Source of the DNA: Adineta steineri
Taxonomy: Eukaryota; Rotifera; Eurotatoria; Adinetida; Adinetidae
Length of the DNA stretch: 64,000 bases
Direction of reading: 5' to 3'
Assembly (NCBI GenBank): GCA_905250115.1
Contig: CAJNOI010000049.1
Location: 528,359 to 592,358 of the forward strand
The number at the start of each line of letters is the position of its first letter. Within the stretch, counting starts at the first letter, position 1. The translations under genes were made by a program, and so were the position numbers. A model generated the notes under the pieces. That model ran no database searches, was not told the DNA's origin, and saw only the letters and a program-made list of their open reading frames with translations. This document shows positions 26,423-38,891 of the stretch, one piece after another.

Positions 26423-28048
26423 TATCGAAAATATCCTTTCTTTTCTTTTCTCTTGACACCGGTGTTCTTCAAATTTTTACTATGAAAATATTGTTTTGTT
26501 AAAAGAATTTCTCTTTTTTTTGTCAGAATATATATACATAAGATCTTGATCTATATACTCATTGTGTGTTGAACAAATGGATGAAAATATAATCATTTTG
26601 TTTTTCTTTTCTCGTTGTTTTATAAAACGTTTAATTCATCTTTAAATGCACAGAAAAATAAAATCGAAGAACAATTTATTCTTTTTTTGGTGTATCAATT
26701 ACCCAAGCAGGCAAGATTTTGGAGAAATGCATTTCCGCGATCCAAAAGTGTTCTTTACACGCTGAAAGCAGCGTTTTTAACGTGTGAAGAACACTTTTAG
26801 ACCGCGGAAACATGTTTTTTCTAATATCCTGACTGTTCGAATAAATATTTTTAATTAGAAACAATAATAGTTTATGCATTGACTTTTACAATAATCAAGA
26901 AAATTTATCGATATAAATATATAAGAATTCATAATAGTTTTTATATAGATGTTGTTGTCGTCACTTTTGATGCTTATCAGTTATATTATTGTATATAACT
27001 AATAGAATTTATTACACGTTGCTGTGACATCCCGGTCTAATTAAATTGATTAATAAGCATCATCAAAACTTATATCAACATGCTGATGTTGTTATGGGTG
27101 TAACGATGATCTAAATAAATAATATACATAGAAGTTGATGAAATGAGAAAAATAACTTACCATTTCATTTGAATGTCCCGAATTATTTTATGTGTAATAG
27201 TTGTTGTTTGATACACGAAAATTCAAATAGGTTATTTACAAAAAAATTCAATACGATTCATTACATACTTCATTGTTAGCTGTATACATATATCATGAAA
27301 AAAAAATCAAATATGAACAAATAATTTATATCGATGATTATGCAAGGGTAATTCATGTGTGACTCAATCGAAAGGACAAAATATTGTATCTTTCTTTTTT
27401 ACATAGATATACATCATGCTTTGTACTTTTCTACACAATATAATGATATCATATAAATCGTCTATAGAATGAAAATTACTATTGTACCTAGAAAAAAGAT
27501 ATTTCGATAAGGTAAACATAGATGTATATATTACATAAGCAAATTTGCCTTCATATCTATCGTTTGTATTCGCTAGTTAGTTTACATTTCATAATTTTAA
27601 TAATGAAGAACATATTGCTGAAAGCTTTGTTATTCTTTATCTCAGACTTTGATCAAATAATTTTGTTCACTGTAGTTCCGGAACAGTTGGTGATAACAAA
27701 ACTATAAATAATATTCAATAAATTTACATATCTGTAAATGTTTCACAGTATATAATTAATGAATTATGGTAACTATGTCATATTTGTACTTCAAGTGAAC
27801 TTAATTTCACATAGCAATTAATTGAAGAGAATATGTATGTCTTACTGGTGTACAGAAAATAATTTTTAATATTGAAGAATATCGTTCGTAAATATTTACG
27901 ATGTCAACTTTCTAACAGATGTTCGGTTATTGTTAAATGAGATTAAATCTGTTTTTTCAAGGTAATTGCTTTCCATAATACTGACAAAGATTTTTTATTC
28001 GTAATGAATAACGTGTAAAATTGTACATGTTTAGGAAAAAGTAAAATG
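26423..28048. other. Convergent intergenic region after ephrin
   Basis: About 1.6 kb between the ends of ephrin (+) and seryl-tRNA synthetase (-). Apart from the palindrome at 26735-26807, it is AT-rich with no recognisable gene. A weak inverted similarity between ~26948-26985 and ~27052-27103 is too degraded to call. Confidence 0.45.
26735..26807. repeat. 73-bp imperfect palindrome
   Basis: Left arm 26735-26761 begins CCGCGATCCAAAAGTGTTCT. The reverse complement of right arm 26781-26807 begins CCGCGGTCTAAAAGTGTTCT. About 24 of 27 arm positions pair, around a 19-nt centre that itself has CGCTG/CAGCG at its edges. The arms are GC-richer than the surroundings. It could be a miniature transposon remnant or a structured transcript; no ORF of its own. 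Confidence 0.7.
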
Positions 28049-30128
28049 TCAACTGAGAAATTTGATCCATTGAGTTCTTGGTGTCGCAGAAGTTTTTGAA
28101 ATAAATTCTCGATTACCCATAAAAGCTCGTAGAGGAACCGGGATTTGGACTTGTCCAATATCCTATTACATAGAATAAATTTAAAAGAGCTTTTATTTAT
28201 TATAGAACATATTTCTTACCGGTTTCCAATTAGATTCAATAATAGCAGTAAGCATTCGAGGAATTGCCATAGCTGTTCCATTTAACTAAAAAAAAAAACA
28301 TCAATCAAAACACATACAAAACAAAATTTATCGTACAGTATGAACAAATCGTTCGTCACCATTATCGTCAATATATTTTATGTGAAGACGACGTGATTGA
28401 AAATCAGTACAATTCGATGCACTGCTTATCTACAAAATAGAAAGCGATATATATTTATATACATCAGAAGAAAAAAAACATACTTCACCGTAAAATCCTT
28501 TCGCTGGCATCCACGTTTCAATATCATATTTTCTATGAGCTGAAAGGCCGAGTTCTTCTGATGGCATATCGAGTACTCTGAAAATATTTAGATATTCAAA
28601 AATTAATTTTACTAATCTAATCTATTTCTACCTAAAATGTAATCCAAGTTCCTCAAACATTGATGATTCTAATCGAACAATTTCATTATGCATTTCTTGT
28701 GAAACATCATCATCATCCGTTGTAACAGCAAACATTTCAACTTTATTAAATTCATGTACACGATATAAATTACCTTCACCTTTTCCTCCGGGTAATTCAG
28801 CTCGATAACAACGACTACATGCAGCTAATCTAAAAATGAATATATAATCAATAGACAAGAAAACAACAACAACAATGAATATTTTTTTCAATCTATTTAC
28901 TTTAAAGGTAATTCATCTTTACGAAATGTATTATGTTTAAGTAAACCAGCGATAGGCATTTCAGATGTACCAGCAAGACAATATCGACCAAATTCTTCTC
29001 CATAATCTAATTGATAGACTTGTGATCGTTTACCTTTTGTTGGAAATCCACATGATTCCTAGGAAATAAAATAAAAAAAACTGTCTAATAATTTATTTTT
29101 AAGATAAAAAAAAATATTACAATAATGCCTCGATGAATAATATCAGGAACTGAAACTAATTTGAAACCCTAATATAAAACAAGAAGAATTTAAAAAAAAG
29201 ATAATTTTCGAATATTAATTTACATTTTTTGTAAGTTTTTCAAATGTATAATACATTAAAGCTCGTTCTAAACGTGCAAAATCACCAAATAATGCATAAG
29301 CACCACGAAATGATACATGACCCATATTCCTATTTACAAATACAATTATAAAAGATTTCTATGAAAAATGAACTTACTCTAATTGCATCAAATTTAATTC
29401 TTGACCAATTTGGTCAATTGTTTGCGAATTACCAGACGTTTCTAGAAATTCAAATGATATTTAATGAATACAATTTTTAAACAAAATTTTTCTACCTGGT
29501 TTCTTTCCAACTAACCGAACAACTCGTGCTTGTTCTTGATTCCCAATTGGCTTGATAGAGAAAAATTAAAAACAACAGATGATAGGTGATTAGAAATATG
29601 AAAAAGGCTACCTACGACGTCAGGATGTGTATTATTAGGTATTCTTAATGCATGATTATATAAATCTTGAATTTTAAGTTTGATCTGATCCTAAAAATTT
29701 AAATAGAATTTAAATTATTTATAATACTAAAGTATTATTTACTTCGCCTTGAATTGGATCAAGTTTTTTTTCTTCAATACGATGAAATAGAGCTTGTACA
29801 TCATGATGAAGTGCATGCTAGAAGATAATATTTTTAGAAATAAGTGTAATAGGAAATTTTCATTTACAATTTGTTCTATATCAGCATATTCGTTTTCTTT
29901 TCTTTGTTTAATATTTTCTGCAATTGTTTGAGAATTTTCATCATTTAATATATAATCCCAATTGAGAGCAGCTGATCGAAGATCAAGTTCAACATAAGGA
30001 TTCAATCGATTGATATATGTTTTTACTTGATCCAAATAAGCACGATAATCTTGCCATGGATTAAATTTTGGTGGTAGAGATGAATAGAGACGAACAGGTA
30101 AACGAAATAAATGTTTTACTTGATACAT
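28049..30128 (-). CDS. SARS2: Seryl-tRNA synthetase, mitochondrial type
   Basis: Thirteen exons, 29868-30128, 29743-29817, 29616-29690, 29496-29550, 29378-29441, 29224-29329, 29121-29168, 28901-29058, 28632-28829, 28484-28577, 28337-28429, 28220-28285 and 28049-28162, give 468 aa with every junction in frame. It charges tRNA-Ser with serine. Class II signatures are visible: [12 protein letters not shown], motif 2 [12 protein letters not shown] then [13 protein letters not shown], and motif 3 [17 protein letters not shown] with the ATP-binding Arg. The N-terminus is basic and hydroxylated without acidic residues for ~23 aa ([16 protein letters not shown]), fitting a mitochondrial targeting peptide. 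The N-terminal tRNA-binding arm appears short. Length suits mitochondrial/bacterial SerRS; the cytosolic enzyme would be longer and lack the presequence. Confidence 0.93.
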
Positions 30129-31135
30129 TTATGTATTTTTATTGTATACATATTATATTAAATAGACCAGAATAGAATGGAATACAACTAGTCGTACTCG
30201 ATTTGATCTTGAATATTGGTAGAACTGACTAATCAGAAAGAACAAATGATAGATGGCATTGTTTGGATAATATGTTCAGTTTTTCTCTGTACAAAAAATA
30301 TTTTGAAAAATAAAACTTTTAGTATCTTCCGGCCTCGGATTACGATATTTTTATAATATAGGATCGTTTAATACATTAATTCTATTTGAAAGTTAAGTTT
30401 TATTGATTCCATCACTCGAAATTCTTTTAATAATACAGCTAACATAAGTAACTGGATGTTAATCAACACACTTAATCTACTTTCTCCTACAAGAATATGA
30501 AGTGAATTCAGATATAGTAGCTAAGGTTAACTATCACATATCTATTTACATAGATTATGAATCTCCACAACTAAGTAAAATATTAAAAAATAAATATTAT
30601 ATCAGACAAATGAAAATAATACTCAGTTAAATCTTTTAGAAAGAATGGAAAGCAAATCGAGTAGCATTTTATGTGATATCTGATAAATTATTTGAATTTT
30701 GCCATCAACTCAGAGATGTCCCACAAAACAAGATTTTCAAATCTTGAACGATCATCGCCCTCTTCTGCACTAAATATATATAAGATTGTACATTAAGATC
30801 AATTAATTTTTTTTAATTTATTCTATCTACGAGAATTTAATTCAAAATTGAAATCAACTAAAGTCTGTTGATGTAATACATATTCAATATGAGTGTATAA
30901 ATTTATATGTATAAATATGCAAGGCAGCAATAAAAAAATCAACCGATTTAGTAATTGAAAAAGAAAACATATCATCGATTTACAACTGGTGTCGATATTA
31001 TACATTCTTTCTTCAAAAATATTTGACTATATGATAGATATATGAACTTTTCAATGATGAAAGGCTATGTATTACATAGCACAAAATATAGGATTTTTCA
31101 AAAATACAGGTCAAATCTGATCACAGAATATCGTT
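30129..31135. other. Intergenic, divergent promoter region
   Basis: About 1 kb upstream of both SARS2 (-) and the KEN-box orphan (+). AT-rich; contains a short perfect palindrome AAGATTTTCAAATCTT near 30731. No exon seen. Confidence 0.4.
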
Positions 31136-31548
31136 GAAAAAGTTTGTTTGTTCCTTTTGTGATCAAAGTAGTCTCAGACGATCAACGTCTTTTTTTCCTC
31201 ATTAGCATTGTATTATTACATGTGCTATATATAAATTAGTTCTTTCTTTTTTTTCTCCTTCAAAAACCAATATATGATGAATTTCAACGAATAAACAACG
31301 TGTACTGAATAAAATATTGAAGATATTATCAAATAAATAAAAAAAAGTTTTGCTTGTCCCTTATGTAATCCTTAATTAGTATTTTGAAAATCAACGTTTT
31401 TTTTTCCTCATTAGCATTGTTCTCTTAAATGGTATATAAACTAGCTCTGTTTTATTTTCTCTTCAAAAACCAATATATGTTATATTCATCGAATAAACGA
31501 CGTGTAATGAATAAAACATTTACAATATTATCAAATAAATATTGTTCA
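31136..31548 (+). repeat. Tandem duplication of ~206 bp covering promoter and gene start
   Basis: Copy A (~31136-31341) and copy B (~31342-31548) align along their length. Shared blocks include TTTTTTTCCTCATTAGCATTG, a TATATAAA-like box, CTTCAAAAACCAATATATG, CGAATAAAC-ACGTGTA and AATATTATCAAATAAAT. Copy B leads into the open frame of the next gene. In copy A the matching frame is closed: the first ATG runs into a stop after five codons, and the ATGAATAAA start of copy B reads CTGAATAAA. Confidence 0.7.
31430..31438 (+). promoter_or_regulatory. TATA-like box
   Basis: TATATAAA lies ~45 bp before the preferred ATG at 31477. The equivalent place in the upstream duplicate copy also reads TATATAAA. 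Its presence argues against using the in-frame ATG at 31429, which would lie inside the box. Confidence 0.35.
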
Positions 31549-32625
31549 TCTCATAATGATATTGAACAAAATCAATCAAATTCTATATGTGAAAATATTG
31601 ATCGATTATCTATAACATCAAATGATCCACGATTTTGTACATTTACAAAATATAAGATCAATCAACATCAGCAACGTTATTTTGATTCACCAACAATGAT
31701 TATACCAGATGATGATGATGATATTCCTATAAGTCGTTGTTCAAATAAAACATCATTTGTAGAACCAAATTTAAATGAAACAGAACTAAGTGATCTTTTA
31801 ATTTTTACTAATCGTATGTTGAAAAATAATTTCAATTTCAATTAAAATTATTTTCTTCTCTAGCATGTCGAATTTTAAGTGAATCAATGCACGTAGTAAT
31901 AAGTCGTCATCCATCATTACAAGATTTAAAATATATCAATGATGTCAGTAGTCTATTAGTTGATCCACAATTTGTACAAAATAAAGATGAACCTATTTAC
32001 CAAGAACTAATTCGACTTGATCATTTAATAGCAACACCACCATCCGACCATATAAATGATATTGATGAAAATAAAGAAAATCGACCACCACTAATGCCAA
32101 TCAAATGCTCCACGTCACGTATACCTATTTGGACACCATCACCAAATAATATAACTGAAAAAATAAAAAAAAATCAAGAATCGAAAAAGAAAACAACTAC
32201 AACATCAGCTAAACCATGTCTTAATGGTAAATAAAAATTTTATGAAGTCATAATGAAACTATCGAGAGTGAATTTTAAAGAAATAATCTCATACAATTTA
32301 TAAATGAATATTAGTCAATCAAAGATATATTTTTATAATTTAGATCTACTTGATGAATGGTCGTCTATTACACCACAACTTAAACAACTATTATCCAATA
32401 CACGTAAAATGCCCATTCGAGTATATTTATTTTCTGCCCTTCAAGTTCATCATTTTATTAATAATACTCTTTTAGATGCCTCACTTAACAAAGAACAGTA
32501 TCGAGTTTCGTCGACTGAAACAACTGTTAAACGATATGGAAATAACAACATCCTCATGGACTAACGCCATTAATCAATGTCGCTATGTTCTTCAACATGC
32601 TCAACAACAGCTATATCGTTCATAG
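31477..32625 (+). CDS. Orphan protein with KEN box
   Basis: Exons 31477-31813, 31864-32226, 32344-32420 and 32476-32625 join to 308 aa. The last intron (55 bp, GTATAT...TTTTAG) is needed to keep the frame into a helical C-terminus ending HAQQQLYRS. In-frame ATGs at 31429 and 31507 are alternatives. I do not recognise the family. Features: an acidic DDDDD stretch; a conserved-looking block FTNPCRILSESMHVVISRHP spanning the first junction; DENKENRPPL, which contains a KEN box (32073-32081) and overlaps an RxxL; a Lys/Thr-rich low-complexity stretch; and a C-terminal ~80 aa that looks alpha-helical. KEN and RxxL are recognition motifs of the anaphase-promoting complex, so a cell-cycle protein is possible. 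No membrane segment or signal peptide. Confidence 0.7.
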
Positions 32626-35600
32626 ATATAGTTTCATTATTATTATTATTTTTTTTTGTTATCTTATGTTTTTTATATTTGTTACTGTTTTATGTAAATA
32701 TTAATGATAAATATTTTCAATATTAATCTAATCTAATCTATATAAAAATAAAAAAATAATCCATAATATTTAATGTAATTGCAAATTTTGTTGTTTTTTG
32801 TCTTAAATAATTTCACAGATTTTATTATATATATACGTAAATAAAAAAATAATTTCATAAGTAAATCTAATATTATTTTATCGAGAGATTTATTTTCCTC
32901 AATGGCATTTCAAATGGTTTTAAATACACGACGAGTATCTTTATTTCATGTCGATAATAAACAAGTAACGATCGTTTTTTATTTAATTTTAAAAAAGGAG
33001 AATAGTGTTTATTGGAGACATTTCTTTCCAATGACTAAGTTTGTACTTGATATTGAGAAATTCTAATAAAAATATTGAAACTATGGATGTTTCTTACATC
33101 TATAATTTACAATATATGAAAATAAATTAAGCATACTTTTCTTTTTGATCATTGAAAGCTTTACATTATTCCATTGTAATATCTTCAAAGGCAAGATTAC
33201 TTTCATTTCAATTAATTCTTTTTGAGAATCTCAGATCAGGTAATCATTTCTTTTTTTATTTTACTTCTTTTTCTTATCTATATATGATTTATTTTGAAGT
33301 AAACGAGTAAGTATATGCAATCAATAAGAAAAATGATCCAAAATTAGTTTTTGAACCTTTTCAAAATAGATTAACTATCTTTATCTATACTGAATATAAA
33401 ACTGAAGTTAATGCCTAGTTTAGTTTAATGATAAATGTCATCACGCAGTTGACTAAGTTCTAATGATTGGGTTGATGAACTACATAAGGAAATAACCTAC
33501 AATTCAGTTGTCCTCATAGAGTTTAACCTTTTCTTTTGAAGTTCCTGTTGTTGAAATGAAGCATTAAAGACTGGAAATTGTCAATGTCTTCATAGAACTA
33601 TTTGTAATTAATGGTAAAATTATTCGAATGTTCTTAATCGATTATTTTGATGACGTATGTATTTTAATAAAGAAGAAAGAAAAAGAAAGGTAATCAATTG
33701 AATACAGTAGGAAATATTTGAGATTTATTTTCTATTATAGTTCGTAATCTTGTTTTGTTATTCCTTAGTGTATTGAAATGAAGATTATCTATAAAAGAAA
33801 ATCTGAATATAATCTATCAAAATAAGAGTTTTGTTTATATATTAGTGTAATTCTTAATGTGAAAGATTAATTCACGAATAAAATTCTTTTGAGAAATAAA
33901 TGAGAATTTTCAATTATTTATTAAGCTCCTTAGTTCGTAAAAAACTTGTGTTCACTCATAGTCAGATCGCTTTTTCATAATTATTTATGCGACTTCATAT
34001 AATATCGACATGTGTTTCAATAAGTTTTTTTTGTTATAAATATTTCTACTAAATCTTATTAGTTTTTTCGAACAGATACGATTTTGTATAGTGGATAATT
34101 ATCAATTGATATTCAAAGAAGGAGAAAAATTGTTGTCTTGTATCACAGTACTCGAGATTAGGTGAAGGATAACATGTGTGGATTGAGTTAATATCATGTA
34201 TATATTGTAGATTGTTTGTTTACTACGACATATATAAATTGTTACAATTAAAAGAAAGATACAAAAGCTAATTTTGAATTTTCCTAATCATATCCTATCA
34301 AGTACATATATCAGTATTTAATTGATTCTAAAACGGAAGATGATGAGTTGTATTATTATGTGACTTAGAAGATGAAATGTCGCTTTTTTTAAAATCAGTA
34401 ATTGTTGTTTTTTGTCGTTGATTACCATCTTGAGGAAGGAAATGACAATAAATTGTATTTTTTTTTGTAATGAGAAAAAGAAGACAAAAATATAAAACTG
34501 AAGAATGTTATTGAAATAACTGGAAATAGTAGGCCACTAACGACTTTGTTACAAGACAAACATACATCTGCTTTTTATAGAATATATTATTATTCATTTG
34601 CACTCGGTCTATACAATATATCTAACTACCTTGATCTACGAGATGTTTTATGATTCAATTAGTCAAATTAATTAATTGATTTCGACAAAATTTTCTATAT
34701 CTTTCTTCTACGAATATCTTATATTACCCTTGTCATTTCTACTTATCAGATGAATACTTCATATATTACTTAGATTAATACGGGATCAAAAAAATTAACA
34801 TTATTTCATAGATTTTATTAATCAATAGAATAGAAAGAAGAAAAAAATACAAAAAGTTTATTTAAAGTATTGATATACATATTCATTAAATAAGAAAAAG
34901 TAAATATGTTACTGTAGACACATATAAGTAAATCTAAATGATAACATGTGTTGTAATATCATTTCTTACAATAAACATAAATCTTCGAGTTTGCTTTTTT
35001 TGTATATTAGAATTTACCTTGATAGAAACCAATACGAATTATTTCGTATTTATCTAACTTGTCAGAACAGATGGTAATATCTAATTTCCCTTTGATAAAA
35101 TGTGTTTTTTTTTATATCTGCTTTTCTCATTAACCAAAAAAACGAAAAGAAAAAAAAAAGGATGTCTATTGTCGTACAAGTGACAAGTGAAAGTACTACT
35201 TGTTGACATTTATTTTGACGTCATCAACGTACTATTGGTAATATTTTTGTTCATTGAAAGGATATATACAGCAAAGTATATATATTTTTCTAGTTATTTG
35301 TTTGACCATGAATAGACAAGAGTCTATTATAAACATTCCAAGCAGATACAGACGACAGAAGACAAATAACAAGCTCAGTAGACAGTGTAACCTTGTATTT
35401 ATCATTACATAAATAACATATAATACTTTTTACCAAGCCAGAACATGGGTCTTGATCAAATCTGTCATTATAATTCTATTTCTCTGAACAAACACCTCTG
35501 ATAATTATGAATGTCTTATTATCATTTTCATATTTATCATTGACTAGTAATACTAAGAGAGATTAAAAAATTCTTTTACTCAATATTATGAATATAAATA

Positions 35601-35801
35601 ACTATCGATTATTGTGCTAATTAACACAATATTAGAAGTCTATTAATTAGAAATATTTTCAAAGTCGACATATTATTCTATTGCTTACTAAGAAATATAG
35701 ACTTGATCTTGATCACTTTCAGTTTCTCACATTTCATAAAGGAAATATAACACCATATTTATATACAATTTTAAGTGAAAATATAATTGTAATTAATGTA
35801 A

Positions 35802-35845
35802 TTCACTCTCTCTCCCCCTCCTCCCTCCCTCCCTCCCTCTCTCTT
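35802..35845. repeat. CT/CCCT-rich tract
   Basis: Polypyrimidine run with repeated CCCT units on the plus strand. Confidence 0.8.
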
Positions 35846-36996
35846 CTTCACTTCGATTTTGTTCAGTGCCAGAGGCTCGGTAGATGAAACTCCTAAACAG
35901 TAGACATATCTCGCTAGCAAACATTGATAGATATTTCAATAATCATAGAGTATGCACCCTCGGGAAATAGACAAAAGAAAAGAAAGAGAAAGGAAAGAAG
36001 AAAAATCATAAAAACCTAGTCGTTATTTTCTAACCATTGAATGAAAGAACGTTGGTGCCTTCATTTTCTTGTTCTTCTCATTCTATCTCTTTCACCATCT
36101 CTCATTAACACGCAATGCATGATGTCGTACAACGAATAAGGTGAGACAACGATTGTCTAATTTTCATTGAAAGACATAACTCTAAGAAATGTTCATATCG
36201 AAGTAAGGGATTATATTGAATTCATCTCTAGACTTTTCTTTTTGAGTAACAAAGATATGAGATTATCATTCTTTGGTATAAACTATCAAGAACAGATTAC
36301 ATACAGTTAGAAAAATAAGTAAGAATAGAGAAAAAAGATGCAAACAGGATATGACAAGACATATCCATTTTCTATTAGTTTTATAAAAAAAACAACAATC
36401 TACATGCGAAAAAAAAAAGATCTAATTATAAAAATATATTAGTATTAGTCAAAATTGTCCTTTTCGTTTTTTTGTGAATTAATTAAATTTTGTTAGAAAA
36501 TACTAAATTTATCTGTCAGATAATGATAATATCATATCAAGTACACTAAAATAAGTGTAATGAACGGAAAATAAATGACAGATAAATAATGTATAGAATA
36601 CCGCCGGCAAAAACTATATTATTATGACATATATGTAGTAGAATCTAATTGATTCATTTTTTTGGTGAGATGAATATATTAGAAAGTCAGTCATAATAAA
36701 CGCCTTGGAAATATTTTTATTAGTTATTATGTGACAAAAATTAGTTTTTCATATATAACTCGTTGAAAAGACATTCTTTTATAAATTAATTAGTGTACTC
36801 TAGAGAGAAAAATATGGAAAGTATTGTCAAATATTATTTGATAGAAGAAAGACAATAGTCTTAATATAATATGGTAATATCTACCTCATTCGATCAGCAT
36901 AAGTAAAAAGCTATGTTAAAAATGCGTTAAAGTAATATACATTCTTTGTTCTTAACCTTCCCTAGATTTAGTGTCGATCGTCTGAATCGGCAACCG

Positions 36997-37019
36997 TATA
37001 TATATATATATATATATAT
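36997..37019. repeat. (TA)n microsatellite
   Basis: Uninterrupted TA dinucleotides. Confidence 0.85.
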
Positions 37020-38891
37020 TATTTATCCTTTCTAAATATTATTTCTTCTTAATTATTAGTTTCACAACAGCTTTAGTTACATAAATATGGTTTTCAGTCA
37101 GTTAGAATTGCACTTTCACATTCTTATAGATTCCTGTTGTGAAGAGATGTGTTTACTACCTTCCATAATAATGAATATTCATTAACTTTCACTATCCTGC
37201 TGCTGTTATTAACTATTTTTTTAAATATATATCTTAACTTTTATTTTCCATTTCTAACACCATCGAATACAATGAATGTGTCTGAAGCATATGATTCACA
37301 TAAGAAGATAATTGAATTAACCAATGAAATTAAAGTTAGACAAGGATTCTTGAAAATGAAGACAATTACGACCCATTAGCACATAAAATATAGTTAACAT
37401 TGACATGATATCAAGGATATTTCAGTGACCTCATCAATTATCTGTCATTTTCTACAAAATAACATCAGTTGTTGTTCAATGTGAATGAGTGTGCCTAACA
37501 CTAGTATATAGAGAGAGTTAAGCTAACAAGGACATATACATACACGTAACGCGTATGTCTATCTATTTTATCTGGTCAACGATCTAGGAATTATCAATGA
37601 CAAGCGAGAATAGAAACATGTGTACGTCTGTAAATGTAGATTAAATAGACAGTAAGCATGTATCTCAATGCACTCTCTCTCTCTTCTTCTTCTTCTCCTT
37701 CTTCTGCTGTCTCTTTCTTTCCTGAGGGATTTTCCATCTTTTTTTTTCTTTCACTTTTTCTTTTCAAAAGAAAAGAGCATCGAAAAAAATGTTGGCCTCG
37801 GGTTTTTATTGACTTCTTTATGTTTAGTATATGCATGCTTATGTTTAAGACAATAGAAAACGATTGAGATTGGCAAGATAATTCTTTCTGAAGACAAAAA
37901 AATAAAGAATTGAGAAAAATGACTGTGCGTTTGTTGTAATATCCGGTTCTTACAGACTAGTTTGACTAACTTAGAAAGCGCGAGGTGAGTAGGAGGTTGG
38001 TTACAAAATTCTTTGTGACTCTTATCTTTTCACTTTTTTTTTCATTATAATTATTACGTTTATATATACTTTTCTATCAGAATCTTTTCCTTCAATGCGT
38101 TCGTAATAATACTTTACTATGACTACTCTGAAATTATATACCTTCTCACTATAACTAAATGTCTTTTTTCCTTTGAATTTGTCGTTTTTTTTCCGAGTAG
38201 AGCTTTTAGTTCATTAATAAAACTATAAGCTATCGAATAAAACAATTCGTATATGGAAAATACAGGAAAGTGTGTATATCTGATTAACTACAATTTTTTT
38301 GTTTAAATACTAGAATAGATATTATCATGACCTATTGTTATGAATAATATTGAAAAATTACACTTTCGCGTATCAATTTTTCTTACTTTAATTTGTAGTA
38401 TTTTAACAGAAAATGTTCACTTATATATTTAACATATCATAGGATTAGATTTATATTGATTGAAGCGAGATATACTTTTAATTCATATTTATTCTTGATA
38501 GAAAATTCATTTCATGTCGTTTAATAATCTATTATGAAATTAATTTATTGCTCGAAAAAATCCGAAAAAAAATAGCATGTAACAATCTAATTAGATATAA
38601 CTCTTGAGAATACAATAATAACTTCTTCTTTTTTTTTTTCATTGTTTTTAGTGATGATTGTAGATTAATGATATCCTGTCCTGATTAATTAGTGTATTTT
38701 ATACCATATTAACTCTTTGGACATTTTTTTTCATGTTTCACCTTTACGTGGTAATCTTGAGGGAAACTCAGTAAAACCTCAACGAATCGTAAAAATTGAC
38801 TAATCATTTATTCTTACATATATATACTCAACATTCTCTCATTATTAATTTTTTTTTATCATTTGGTTATAAGTCATTGAACTAAATAACA

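Larger units (their letters stand above)
32626..38891. other. 6.3-kb gene-poor region
   Basis: AT-rich DNA between the KEN-box orphan and the GPCR. Simple repeats include a CT/CCCT tract at ~35802-35845, a TA run at 36997-37019 and CT-rich DNA near 37670. Several short ATG frames exist, none with splice-supported extension or recognisable domains. No RNA gene seen. Confidence 0.5.

Noticed and set aside
26615..26879. ORFs on both strands containing FPRSKSVL
   Set aside because: Both are translations of the 26735-26807 palindrome, not independent genes.
37149..37379. 76-codon ORF with a hydrophobic N-terminal half and a charged tail
   Set aside because: Hydrophobicity comes from T-rich DNA, there is no homology I recognise and no splice context. 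Not called without transcript evidence.
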